DNA from: JBGPYM01 sp041493205
GTDB taxonomy: Bacteria > Bacteroidota > Ignavibacteria > UBA10030 > UBA6906
Assembly: GCA_041493205.1 (NCBI GenBank)
Contig: JBGPYM010000041.1
Coordinates: 1-16,322, forward strand
Direction: 5' to 3'
DNA: 16,322 nt
The notes beneath the pieces are model-generated. The model worked only from the letters and a program-made list of their open reading frames with translations, was not told the DNA's origin and did not search any database. The translations under genes and the position numbers were made by a program. This document shows positions 8,263 through 15,953 of this stretch, one piece after another (position 1 is the stretch's first letter; each line of letters opens with the position of its first letter).

Positions 8263-11200
8263 CTATTGAACTTTTGAGAGTTTCCCCAGCGATTCGCTGG
8301 AGAACCGGCCGTCGGCCGTTTTGACAATCAACTTGTACAGGTACACACCGTTGGCGATCACGTCACCGTCCCTGTCACGCCCGTCCCAGGGGATGCGGAC
8401 AAACGAATCGCCTCCCGCCAGGCCGTCGATCGTCCTGATGAGCCGGCCTGCAAGCGTGAACACCTTCACCGTGACGTTCACCGGCGTCGTCTGGTTCTGG
8501 CGGAACGTGAATTCCGTCCCGTTCCCGCCGAAGGGATTAGGATAGTTGAATATATCGGTAACCGTGAGACGGTCGCTCGACGCAACTTCGAACATCGTCT
8601 CGGCCGTCTGGGAATTATTGAATGAATCCCATGCCCGCACGCGGAGTGAGTTCTTTCCCTGCGCAAGCCCCGTGAGCTGATACTGCACGGTCCCCTGCCG
8701 GAAATCATCAAGCTTGCTAGTGTAGAACTCCGTCAGGTCCCTGCTCTGCGCGGCGTTGTTCACCCACGCCTCGATCCTGTGCCCGATGCCCGACACGGAG
8801 GTGTTGATGCCGGAGGAGTCCGAGAGATCGACATACAGCATCGGATTATCCCCCACCACATCGCCCTGCCGGAAGCTCCGGTTTCCCAGGGCGAGCGTGA
8901 TCGACGGCCCTTTGTTGTCGTTCACGGTCGTGGAATCGGTCCCGCCGACCCGGATCATCCCTGTGTACGCCCGGCCGTCCACTGTACGGATGTCCTCACG
9001 GTACACATACGCGCTCAGCCTGCCGCGGGCCGTTGAATCGGAGTACTGGATGTCCTTGGGCACGATGAACGACGCCCGAAACCTCCCGTTGACGACGGAA
9101 TTCTGTCCGTGGTAAATCGTTCCTCCCGTCGCCACGTAGTCCCAGTTGGTACCCGGGTAGAAATTGACAATGGTCTTCGTGCGTGTCGCATCGTTCACTC
9201 CCAGCGTCACTTTCCCCTGGTACGTGGGATCCGGTACCCCTGACGCATTCCGTACCGTTCCGCTCACGGTGACACGGCCGAGAGACCGGAGCTGTACCGG
9301 CGTGGTGCGGGGTGCGCCCCCGATGCTGTCGACAGGTTCCCCGTTGATGCTGTCGACCGTCGCATAGCCGGCGGGGAACTGCAGACGCATGGTCGGGTCG
9401 CCCATATAAAGAAACTTCTGGTCGTTCGGACTGTTGCCGCCGGTCGCCTTGTACAGATAGAGCGCCGTCGCCGGCCTGTCGACAAGCAGGCGTCCCGAGG
9501 AGTTGTAGGTGAACATCCTGAAGAACGTCCCCTGGTTCAGCGCGGCGTTGGACGCCTGGTACACTTTCCGGTCCGCGGACACGACCCCGATGGCGCCCCC
9601 ATCAGGCTTATTAATGAGGTATTCGCTTCCGGTCCTGGTCTCCGGGTTGTCCAGCTCTGAAAAATTGCATGTTGCGAGGAAAAAGATCGGAAGCCGGTCC
9701 GCATTGATCAGAAGGGGTACGGAGGTCGCAACATCAAAGATGTCCTCATGCGCCAGGAGGTGATCATTCCCGTGGCCTGCGTAGTTGACGAGCAGAACGC
9801 CCTGATTGATCTGATCGATGATGGCCTTGTTTGCGTCGGGCTTCCGGCGGCCCTGCGCGGCGTAAACAGTCGGATACTCGGCAATATAAATCTTCTTCTT
9901 TTCAAATTCTTCCGGCGTGAACGTGGAGGCCGCAAGCGTCTCCGAATCGTCGCTGTGGAGGGTGCGGTCACCCACCTCCCCCCCCTCGGACGTCCAGGCA
10001 TCATCGCCTATGAACAACATACGCATTTTCCAGCTGTCGAGCGATGACGAGCCTTCATAGCGGCTGAGCTTGTCAATGTACGCATCGGCCTCTGCCGCGG
10101 AGCGCGCGGAAATCCGCCCCAGAACCAGCGAGATCGCATCACCGACACCGAACTTCGCGAAATAGTCGTCCGTGCTGTAGCTGTCCACATCGTGATACGA
10201 TTCCGGCGACTGCCAGGTCGGGACGTAGCTCGTTTTTGCCCCGCGGAGCGCCTTGTAGTCGTACGAACACTGACCGAGGAACAGAACGAACTGGGGGCGC
10301 GGCGCCCAGTTGTCGTATGCATATTTCAGGAAGTCGCGGATCGCCGTGATATCGGGGAGTCCGCCGCCGAACTCGTTGTAAACGAGGTTCACATCCGCGA
10401 CGTAAGTTTTGAGTCCGCCGTGGGCGGGATTCTCGCGGTACGCTTTCAATCGGTCTGCAGCAGAGCGGTATTCCGGGCTCGTCACGATGATAAAGTCCGC
10501 CCCGTCGGTATAGCCCCGCAGATTCTGGTTCGGGATTTTCGCCGCCGCTCCCGGCACGCGCCATCCTGCTCCGTTAACGGCGAAATACCGGGAGACCGTA
10601 CCGGCGGTTTCCGGCGCGCGGAAAATGTAGGAGCCACTGACGCCCGTAATGAGCTTCGCATCAGAGGGCGACGTCACGTTGAATATCATCGGCGCCGCGC
10701 TGAATTGCTGCAACCGGTATTCCATGGTCCCGGTGGCGTTGGGTCCCCTGAAGCCGAGCGCATCATTGACCGCCCAGAGCATCCGCGGATAAATCACTTC
10801 CACCCAGTCGATCCACCCCTTGGGCGCAGCCCCGAGAGAGCTGAACTGGAACGAAAGCTGGCTCGTGGTTCCGGCAAGTGATGATGTCCCGGTTGTTTCG
10901 AACACGTCGGATGTGACGAGGACGTATCCGTAGATGGGCGGCAGGAAGTGCACGCCGAGAACCGAGCCCGACTGGCGCACGGTGAATTGCGGATTTTGAT
11001 CGGACTCAGCCGCCAGAGCATACCGGTACCGGATCACGTCGTTTGGCGCAAGACCCGGAAGCTGATGCATGTACGTAAACGATGCCCCGCCCTCGAGGCT
11101 CTGCCCCAGCCAGGACCTCCCCGACCCCAGCCGGTTGAATTTTTCTTCCTCGTCTGCAATTCCGTCCATGAATTTTTCAAAGATAACGTCGCCGGGTGAC

Positions 11201-12339
11201 GACGCGAGCGATGCCTGTGATGTCATTCGTTTGCCGGGCGCTCCCCCGTACGTCAACCAGTAGTAATTCACCTCTGCGTAGTGGTTGATATAGTGCCGGA
11301 TGGTCCCCGCCGTCGTGTCATAGTCCCAGCTCCGGAGACTCTTGCCATAGAAGGCGACATAGTCCCCCGGATCCATCTTCCCATCCGACTCTCCTGCGAC
11401 ATAGATCGCGTTCTCCACCAGGTCGACTGCGCGCGGCTGCAGGGGGGATTCCGGAATTTCTTTCCCGCCGTTTCCGTAAATCCGTATCGTGCGGGGGTCG
11501 AGTGATGCAACCGGCATGCCGATGGCGGCGAGGTAATTGGCGTCCATGCGGTACATGGCGTCTTCCGTCACGGACAACCGGTACCACTGTCCCGCAGCGA
11601 GGACACCCGGCACCGGTGCAGCGTTGGTCCGCGTCGGAGTTCCCCATGTCCGTGCAACGTCATAGTTCAGAGGAACGGCAGACAGGAGCCGGTTTCCGTC
11701 CGGTGGAGGGAGCGGACCCAGCCGGGGACCGTAGGTAATTTCGACGACGATGCGTGAATACCGCCTGACGCTCCCGGTCGCCGGATTGCATTGAACGGGG
11801 TAGAGGCGAACACCCCCGAGCATGAGATCGCGGGCACGGCTGACCGGGCCGATCTCGGCAACCGAGGCGGGCTGGTAGGTATTCGGGGTGTACAGACGCT
11901 GGTCCGGCTCGTACTGCGGAGAGACAGGGAGATCACCGGCCATGCGAACGAGCGGGACTGGCGCCACGGGAGCCCCGCGAAGGTCTTCGTACTCAGCAGT
12001 AAGAACCCGGACAGAATTTGACCTATCCGAAGGGAACGCCAGGGGGATATTCCTGTACCGCAGGTCCGGAGCTCCGGCATTTACGCCGGGGGGAATGGAA
12101 GAAGCACCGTCGAAATCCAGAATCAGGAATTTTTGCCCGTTTCCTTCCACGGTGCGTTGAGCGGAAAACCTCGGGTGGTATTCCAGCACGATGGACCGGC
12201 TATCGGAGCGGAGGACGGTCACGTCGTCACCGCCGCGGGGAGTTGTGACGGGCGCACCTGAGGCGCACACCACTGCGGCGGAGAAGACCGATGCGAGTCC
12301 GGCAGCAGCGATGCGGCGCTCAAAAAGATTTCGTGACAT
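8263..12339 (-). CDS. porU: T9SS sortase PorU (C25 gingipain-type cysteine peptidase)
   Basis: A 1358-residue protein, somewhat longer than typical PorU (about 1150-1300). PorU removes the C-terminal sorting domain from T9SS cargo at the cell surface and attaches the cargo to a lipid anchor, working with PorV. Residues 1-28 are signal-like (ending CASG-AP). The N-terminal about 600 residues are beta-rich with a PorU-type pro-region (VRLYPVQCNPATGSVRRYSR near 177). The C25 domain spans about 610-990: DFIIVTSPEYRSAADRL near 615, FVLFLGQCSYDYK near 684, catalytic His856 in VNYAGHGND and catalytic Cys891 in FFLATCNFSELDNPE. Both catalytic residues are present. Residues about 1140-1250 form an Ig-like region. 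Residues about 1262-1358 are a FlgD-like/T9SS-type C-terminal domain (FNYPNPFGGNGTEFTF, WDGRDRDGDVIANGVYLYKL), as known for PorU itself, where it is retained. No good ribosome binding site is seen, and an intrinsic terminator lies immediately upstream. First gene of the operon. Confidence 0.92.
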   Translation of the reverse strand: MSRNLFERRIAAAGLASVFSAAVVCASGAPVTTPRGGDDVTVLRSDSRSIVLEYHPRFSAQRTVEGNGQKFLILDFDGASSIPPGVNAGAPDLRYRNIPLAFPSDRSNSVRVLTAEYEDLRGAPVAPVPLVRMAGDLPVSPQYEPDQRLYTPNTYQPASVAEIGPVSRARDLMLGGVRLYPVQCNPATGSVRRYSRIVVEITYGPRLGPLPPPDGNRLLSAVPLNYDVARTWGTPTRTNAAPVPGVLAAGQWYRLSVTEDAMYRMDANYLAAIGMPVASLDPRTIRIYGNGGKEIPESPLQPRAVDLVENAIYVAGESDGKMDPGDYVAFYGKSLRSWDYDTTAGTIRHYINHYAEVNYYWLTYGGAPGKRMTSQASLASSPGDVIFEKFMDGIADEEEKFNRLGSGRSWLGQSLEGGASFTYMHQLPGLAPNDVIRYRYALAAESDQNPQFTVRQSGSVLGVHFLPPIYGYVLVTSDVFETTGTSSLAGTTSQLSFQFSSLGAAPKGWIDWVEVIYPRMLWAVNDALGFRGPNATGTMEYRLQQFSAAPMIFNVTSPSDAKLITGVSGSYIFRAPETAGTVSRYFAVNGAGWRVPGAAAKIPNQNLRGYTDGADFIIVTSPEYRSAADRLKAYRENPAHGGLKTYVADVNLVYNEFGGGLPDITAIRDFLKYAYDNWAPRPQFVLFLGQCSYDYKALRGAKTSYVPTWQSPESYHDVDSYSTDDYFAKFGVGDAISLVLGRISARSAAEADAYIDKLSRYEGSSSLDSWKMRMLFIGDDAWTSEGGEVGDRTLHSDDSETLAASTFTPEEFEKKKIYIAEYPTVYAAQGRRKPDANKAIIDQINQGVLLVNYAGHGNDHLLAHEDIFDVATSVPLLINADRLPIFFLATCNFSELDNPETRTGSEYLINKPDGGAIGVVSADRKVYQASNAALNQGTFFRMFTYNSSGRLLVDRPATALYLYKATGGNSPNDQKFLYMGDPTMRLQFPAGYATVDSINGEPVDSIGGAPRTTPVQLRSLGRVTVSGTVRNASGVPDPTYQGKVTLGVNDATRTKTIVNFYPGTNWDYVATGGTIYHGQNSVVNGRFRASFIVPKDIQYSDSTARGRLSAYVYREDIRTVDGRAYTGMIRVGGTDSTTVNDNKGPSITLALGNRSFRQGDVVGDNPMLYVDLSDSSGINTSVSGIGHRIEAWVNNAAQSRDLTEFYTSKLDDFRQGTVQYQLTGLAQGKNSLRVRAWDSFNNSQTAETMFEVASSDRLTVTDIFNYPNPFGGNGTEFTFRQNQTTPVNVTVKVFTLAGRLIRTIDGLAGGDSFVRIPWDGRDRDGDVIANGVYLYKLIVKTADGRFSSESLGKLSKVQ

Positions 12340-12355
12340 GGATACGTTGCCCGCG

Positions 12356-12394
12356 AAAAAACAAAAAACCGAACGTTATTCCCATAACATTCGG
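12356..12394 (-). terminator. Intrinsic terminator in the porU 5' leader
   Basis: On the minus strand CCGAATGTTAT (12394-12384) pairs with ATAACGTTCGG (12379-12369) over 11 bp, including one U-G wobble, around a GGGA (GNRA) tetraloop. It is followed at once by TTTTTTGTTTTTT (12368-12356). On the plus strand the wobble becomes an A-C mismatch and no T-tract follows, so the signal is strand-specific. The U-tract ends 16 nt before the porU ATG, leaving no room for a promoter in between. Known rule: a stem plus U-tract ends transcription. Inference: attenuator of the porU operon, or 3' end of a short leader RNA. Confidence 0.8.
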
Positions 12395-12428
12395 CGCAAT
12401 TCGATCTCGAACGGCCGGCAGGTTACAG

Positions 12429-12488
12429 GTTATTCGTTAAAGGACCACTCCCACGGATACAAAAGACAAAACCCTTTAACCGAATAAC
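12429..12488 (-). repeat. Long inverted repeat (hairpin) in the porU leader
   Basis: The arms GTTATTCGTTAAAGG (12429-12443) and CCTTTAACCGAATAAC (12473-12488) are complementary over 15 bp, with one bulged base and a loop of about 29 nt. Read on the minus strand it lies upstream of the terminator hairpin within the predicted leader transcript. Its first arm carries ATTCGG, which could also pair with the CCGAAT of the terminator's first arm, so the two structures might compete. It has no U-tract after it in either direction and is not itself a terminator. Confidence 0.7.
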
Positions 12489-12534
12489 TCTATATAGGCT
12501 AGCCCCGGATCGAACAAGTCACGTATCTGCCGAA

Positions 12535-12563
12535 AAGATAGAGAATGTGCCATACAAAGTCAA
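12535..12563 (-). promoter_or_regulatory. Candidate sigma70-type promoter for the porU operon
   Basis: On the minus strand TTGACT (12563-12558) is followed after 17 nt by TATCTT (12540-12535). This is 5/6 and 4/6 to the standard sigma70 hexamers with ideal spacing. A start near 12528 would give a leader of about 190 nt that includes both hairpins. A palindromic TATATA at 12491-12496 is a weaker alternative -10 box. Hexamer matching alone is not proof, and the main sigma factor of Bacteroidota can prefer other boxes. Confidence 0.45.
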
Positions 12564-12599
12564 GATGATGGTCCCCGTACCCTGCAGCGCGCGAATCGG

Positions 12600-12628
12600 T
12601 TGATTCTCAGGCACATTTTGCTTAAATT
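12600..12628 (+). promoter_or_regulatory. Candidate promoter for glgA and downstream genes
   Basis: TTGATT (12600-12605) and TAAATT (12623-12628) are separated by 17 nt; each matches 4 of 6 consensus bases. The predicted start, about 12635, lies about 40 nt ahead of the glgA ATG. It diverges from the porU promoter, with about 37 nt between the two -35 boxes, so a shared regulator is possible. No operator is obvious. Confidence 0.35.
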
Positions 12629-12674
12629 AGTAAGCTTCCATGGTTCAGAACTTACGTACCACGAACGGGACCGC

Positions 12675-14153
12675 ATGGCAAGACCACTGAATATCCTCTT
12701 CGTCTCCACCGAAGTTGAGCCGTTCGCAAAAACCGGAGGTCTGGCAGACGTCTCCGGCGCCCTCCCTCAGTCGATCAAAGAAACCGAGCACGAAATACGC
12801 GTCATGATGCCGAGGTACGGAAGCATCAATGAGCGTAAATCGAAGCTCCATGAGATGATCCGCCTGAAGGACATCGAGATTCCGATGGGCCCCAAGCCCC
12901 GGCTGGCGAGCGTCAAGTCGTCCTTCATCGTAAACAATCAAGTAAAGGTACAAGTTTACTTCCTGGACAATCCCCACCTGTTCGGCCGCTCGGGGCTGTA
13001 CGTCCACCCGGACACCAAAAAGGACTATGCGGACAACGATGAACGATTTATCTTCTTCTGCCGGGGCATTCTTGAGGTGCTGAAAAAGCTCGGCTGGCAG
13101 CCCGATATTATACACTGCAACGACTGGCCCACGGGCCTTGTTCCCGCCTATCTGAAGACCCTGTACAAGGATGATCCTTTTTACCGCGATACCCGCACTG
13201 TGTTCACGATACATAATATGGCCTATCAGGGCATATTTCCGAAGGCGGCGTTCGCGAAAACACTTCTCCCTCCCGATCTTATGTCGATGGAGGGGGTGGA
13301 AGCATACGGGCATCTGAACTTCCTGAAGGCGGGCCTGGTCTTTGCGGACGCGATCACGACTGTGAGCGAGCGGTACGCCGATGAAATCCAGTCGACTCCC
13401 GAGTTCGGTGCAGGGCTCGAAGGGGTGGCCAAAAAACGGAAAACAGACCTCACCGGCATCCTGAACGGCGCGGATTACAGCATCTGGGATCCCTCGGTGG
13501 ATGAACATATTGCCGTCCGGTATGACATCCGGGGACTCGATCTGAAGACCGAGAACAAGAAGGCGCTCCTCGCCAAGATGGGTCTTCCCTTCAGCGAGAC
13601 GACGCCGGTCATCGGGATCATCTCGCGCCTCGCGGACCAGAAGGGGTTCGATCTGATCGGGGAGGCTCTCGATCAGATGATGAAACTCGACCTGCAGCTC
13701 GTTATCCTGGGGACGGGGGAGAAAAAGTACCACGACATGTTCGAGCGCGCGCAAAAGAAATACCCTGCGAAGGTTGCTGCATCGCTCACGTTCAACAACG
13801 AACTCGCCCATCTGATCGAGGCGGGGAGCGACATGTTCCTGATGCCTTCACGGTACGAGCCGTGCGGCCTGAATCAGATTTACAGTCTGCGGTATGGTAC
13901 CATTCCCATCGTCCGTGCGACCGGCGGGCTCGACGACACCATCGACGACGTGCAGGGAGCAAACGGCACCGGATTTAAATTCCGGCAGTATGCTTCGGCG
14001 GACATGCTGAAGGCCATACAACGGGCCATTACGGCGTACCGGGACCCGGTCACCTGGCGCAAGCTGATGAAGAACGGCATGGCAAAGGACTTCTCCTGGC
14101 AGGCATCGGCGAAAAAATACATCCAGCTCTATAGGAGCCTCGCCCACAAGTGA
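12675..14153 (+). CDS. glgA: Glycogen synthase (ADP-glucose type, GT5)
   Basis: Transfers glucose from ADP-glucose to the non-reducing end of an alpha-1,4-glucan in the cytoplasm. The 492-residue length is normal for the family (about 475-500). Hallmarks in order: KTGGLADV at 19-26 (nucleotide-sugar binding), IHCNDWPTGLVP at 146-157, TIHNMAYQG at 178-186, ILNGADYSIWDP at 262-273, ISRLADQKGFDL at 316-327 (Arg318 and Lys323 bind phosphate), and RYEPCGLNQIYSLRYGTIP at 393-411 with Glu395 in the conserved ExxCGL. All expected catalytic residues are present. The start at 12675 is chosen because it gives MARPLNILFVSTEVEPFAKT, the usual GlgA N-terminus; an upstream extension to 12600 would add 25 unrelated residues. 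The ribosome binding site is weak (ACGGGA). The stop TGA overlaps the next gene's GTG start (GTGA), indicating coupled translation. Confidence 0.95.
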   Translation: MARPLNILFVSTEVEPFAKTGGLADVSGALPQSIKETEHEIRVMMPRYGSINERKSKLHEMIRLKDIEIPMGPKPRLASVKSSFIVNNQVKVQVYFLDNPHLFGRSGLYVHPDTKKDYADNDERFIFFCRGILEVLKKLGWQPDIIHCNDWPTGLVPAYLKTLYKDDPFYRDTRTVFTIHNMAYQGIFPKAAFAKTLLPPDLMSMEGVEAYGHLNFLKAGLVFADAITTVSERYADEIQSTPEFGAGLEGVAKKRKTDLTGILNGADYSIWDPSVDEHIAVRYDIRGLDLKTENKKALLAKMGLPFSETTPVIGIISRLADQKGFDLIGEALDQMMKLDLQLVILGTGEKKYHDMFERAQKKYPAKVAASLTFNNELAHLIEAGSDMFLMPSRYEPCGLNQIYSLRYGTIPIVRATGGLDDTIDDVQGANGTGFKFRQYASADMLKAIQRAITAYRDPVTWRKLMKNGMAKDFSWQASAKKYIQLYRSLAHK

Positions 14154-14749
14154 CTGCCGGACGCGCCGCCGTCTTCTTCGACCGTGACGGCACGTTAAAT
14201 GAAGAAGTCGACTTCCTGACGGAACCCGAGCAGCTCCGGCTGATTCAGGGGGCCTCTGCCGCCGTCAGGTCGCTCAACACACGGGGATATCCCGTCTGCA
14301 TCATCTCGAATCAATCGGCTGTCGCCCGTGGTCTTCTGTCGGAAGCAGACCTCGTTCCCATCCACAAGAAGCTTACCGGTGAACTCGGCCGCGACGGCGC
14401 CCATATTGACCGGATTTACTACTGTCCACATCATCCAACCGCCGGCATCCCGCCGTATAACATTGACTGCGACTGCCGCAAGCCCCGTCCCGGCATGCTG
14501 CAACGGGCCGCGGCGGAACTCTCGCTTCACCTCCCGGGTTCGTACGTCGTAGGGGATCGCATTGTGGACGTCCAGGTGGCCCGCGCTGTCGGCGCGAGGG
14601 GAATCCTCGTGCTGACCGGATACGGGATGACTGCACTCAACGAGTGCCGCACGCAGGGTGTGACACCCGATTTCATCGCCGCATCCGCCCGGGAAGCGGT
14701 CGAGTTCATACTGGAGACTGAAAAAGGAGACGAACATCAGCACAACTGA
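14150..14749 (+). CDS. gmhB: HAD phosphatase, D-glycero-D-manno-heptose 1,7-bisphosphate 7-phosphatase-like
   Basis: A 199-residue histidinol-phosphate/GmhB-type HAD enzyme. In ADP-heptose synthesis GmhB removes the 7-phosphate from heptose bisphosphate. Motif I is FFDRDGTLN (nucleophile Asp11, Asp13), motif II IISNQS (Ser53), motif III with Lys111 in CRKPRPGML, and motif IV VGDRIVD (Asp136, Asp140). A zinc site typical of GmhB is present: Cys92 and His94 in CPHHP, and Cys107 and Cys109 in CDC. All catalytic positions are intact. The GTG start overlaps the glgA stop codon by 4 nt. No other heptose genes are visible, so it could act on a different sugar phosphate; the family is sure, the substrate less so. 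Confidence 0.85.
   Translation: MTAGRAAVFFDRDGTLNEEVDFLTEPEQLRLIQGASAAVRSLNTRGYPVCIISNQSAVARGLLSEADLVPIHKKLTGELGRDGAHIDRIYYCPHHPTAGIPPYNIDCDCRKPRPGMLQRAAAELSLHLPGSYVVGDRIVDVQVARAVGARGILVLTGYGMTALNECRTQGVTPDFIAASAREAVEFILETEKGDEHQHN
14724..14729 (+). promoter_or_regulatory. Ribosome binding site marking a non-AUG start
   Basis: AAGGAG lies inside the end of gmhB, 6 nt before an ATC codon at 14736. There is no ATG, GTG or TTG in frame between here and 14946, yet the frame upstream of 14946 encodes a lipoprotein-like signal sequence. The spacing therefore points to ATC as the initiator. Confidence 0.55.
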
Positions 14750-15953
14750 CGAAGGACACGCAGGACTCCTGCATACGGCCATCGCTCTCGCAGGAGCGGC
14801 CCTCCTGGCGCTCGCGACCGGCGGCTGCAGCGAGGAACCGACGGAGGCAAACTCCCTGACGGCCTCCCTCCCGCTCGCCGATCTGGTTGTTCACGACACG
14901 ACCATTACGGCGACCGCGAGTGCGACGTACAAGCAATATGTTGTCATGGACGGATCGCTCAATCTCGTCGGGAAGACCGGCGGGTATACCGCAATTACGG
15001 CGCTGACGTTTTATCCGTCGCTGTTTCCGGTGCGCGATACCGCCGCCATTTATTCCGCGAAGCTGAAGCTCCGGTGCGTCACGTGGAATGGCGATTCTTC
15101 AGGACAGTTTTCGTTCTCCGTGTACCGCATTCTGCGCGGCTGGTATGAGACGGGCCTCACGTGGGACACCCTGCAGGCCGGCTTTTACGATGCCACTCCT
15201 CATGGAAGTTTTGTCGGTGGCGCCCAACGCGACACGCAGGTGGTCACGGTCACCCTCGACACCGCCATGGTGCGTCAGTGGTTTCAGACCCCCGCCAGCA
15301 CCGATACGCGCTTCGGGGTCGTCCTTGTACCGGACGCGGCGTGCAGGATCGTCCGCGGGTTCACTGCATTCGCATTCGATTCCACGCAGTTTCAGCCGCA
15401 GCTCGAAGTCATCGCAGGGAGTCCCACGGGCCCGCAGCGCGACACGACGGTGTTTACGCTGGGAATCGACACATTCGGCGGGAACATCGACAATCTCAAC
15501 AGCAACCCCCAGCTTCTCTACGTCCAGGCGGGAGTGGATTACCGGTCCATGCTCAACTTTGACGTCTCGTTCATCCCCCGCGGAGCCGTGATCAACAGCG
15601 CCGAGTTGCGCCTGCAGCGGGATGCTGCCACCACGCGCCTGACACGATTCGCGGCTGACACATCCTTTGTGGCCCACACGACGCTCTCAACCGCCACGCC
15701 CCCGCAGCTTGACGGAACCACCACGAGCGGCACGCGAAAGGCCGGGTTCGCCCAGACGTTCGCTGCGGACATCCGGCGTCCCGTCCAGCTCTGGGTCCGC
15801 GGGCCCAATTATGGCGTGACGATCCGCCCTTCGGGGGCGTCGAACTACAACTCGTTTGAGTTACTGACGTTTTTCAATGAGAAAGCGGCCCCTGCACTGC
15901 GGCCGACGGTCAGAATCGTCTACTCCACCACCCGCCAGGGAACGATACGGTGA
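14736..15953 (+). CDS. Probable lipoprotein with two DNRLRE-like beta domains (start uncertain, non-AUG)
   Basis: From the ATC at 14736 the protein has 405 residues; the first ordinary start codon in frame, ATG 14946, would remove 70 residues including the signal sequence. Residues 10-31 read GLLHTAIALAGAALLALATG-GC, a hydrophobic segment ending at Cys31. The lipobox is imperfect (Thr-Gly-Gly-Cys) and basic residues are missing before the segment unless translation begins at CTG 14718, which adds Lys-Lys. The mature part contains two similar beta-sandwich units. One is around residues 50-230, with IYSAKLKLRC, VYRILRGWYETGLTWDT and LEVIAG. The other is around 235-400, with MLNFDVSFIPRGAVINSAEL and LRPTVRIVY. 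The 'insertion of Leu-Arg strands, then W.E..lTWdt' pattern is that of DNRLRE surface domains. It overlaps gmhB by 14 nt and the next gene by 4 nt (GTGA). Function unknown; a surface lipoprotein working with the downstream barrel is inferred. Confidence 0.7.
   Translation: MSTTDEGHAGLLHTAIALAGAALLALATGGCSEEPTEANSLTASLPLADLVVHDTTITATASATYKQYVVMDGSLNLVGKTGGYTAITALTFYPSLFPVRDTAAIYSAKLKLRCVTWNGDSSGQFSFSVYRILRGWYETGLTWDTLQAGFYDATPHGSFVGGAQRDTQVVTVTLDTAMVRQWFQTPASTDTRFGVVLVPDAACRIVRGFTAFAFDSTQFQPQLEVIAGSPTGPQRDTTVFTLGIDTFGGNIDNLNSNPQLLYVQAGVDYRSMLNFDVSFIPRGAVINSAELRLQRDAATTRLTRFAADTSFVAHTTLSTATPPQLDGTTTSGTRKAGFAQTFAADIRRPVQLWVRGPNYGVTIRPSGASNYNSFELLTFFNEKAAPALRPTVRIVYSTTRQGTIR

Larger units (their letters stand above)
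12340..12674. other. Divergent intergenic region between porU and glgA
   Basis: These 335 bases contain no convincing gene. They hold two back-to-back candidate promoters, a long imperfect inverted repeat, and a terminator hairpin oriented towards porU, each listed separately. The region is more AT-rich than its flanking genes. The leader of porU would occupy most of it (about 190 nt), while the glgA leader would be only about 40 nt. Confidence 0.8.

Noticed and set aside
8229..8327. Longer PorV form starting at 8327
   Set aside because: It overlaps the end of porU, lacks a ribosome binding site and would bury the signal peptide; ATG 8228 has GGAGGG at ideal spacing.
8263..8550. PorU C-terminal domain as a sign that PorU is itself cleaved cargo
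   Set aside because: Known PorU proteins carry a retained C-terminal domain of this type, so it is expected rather than new.
12320..12385. Tiny frame of 21 codons starting inside the terminator stem and overlapping the porU start out of frame
   Set aside because: It could be a leader peptide, but it has no ribosome binding site and such short frames arise by chance. Mentioned only because of the attenuator-like setting.
12481..12530. Possible tRNA-like T-loop (GTTCGATCC) in the porU leader
   Set aside because: No matching acceptor stem, anticodon arm or D-arm can be placed around it.
12645..13811. 388-codon open frame antisense to glgA
   Set aside because: Shadow of a high-GC gene; glgA on the other strand is complete and has every family motif.
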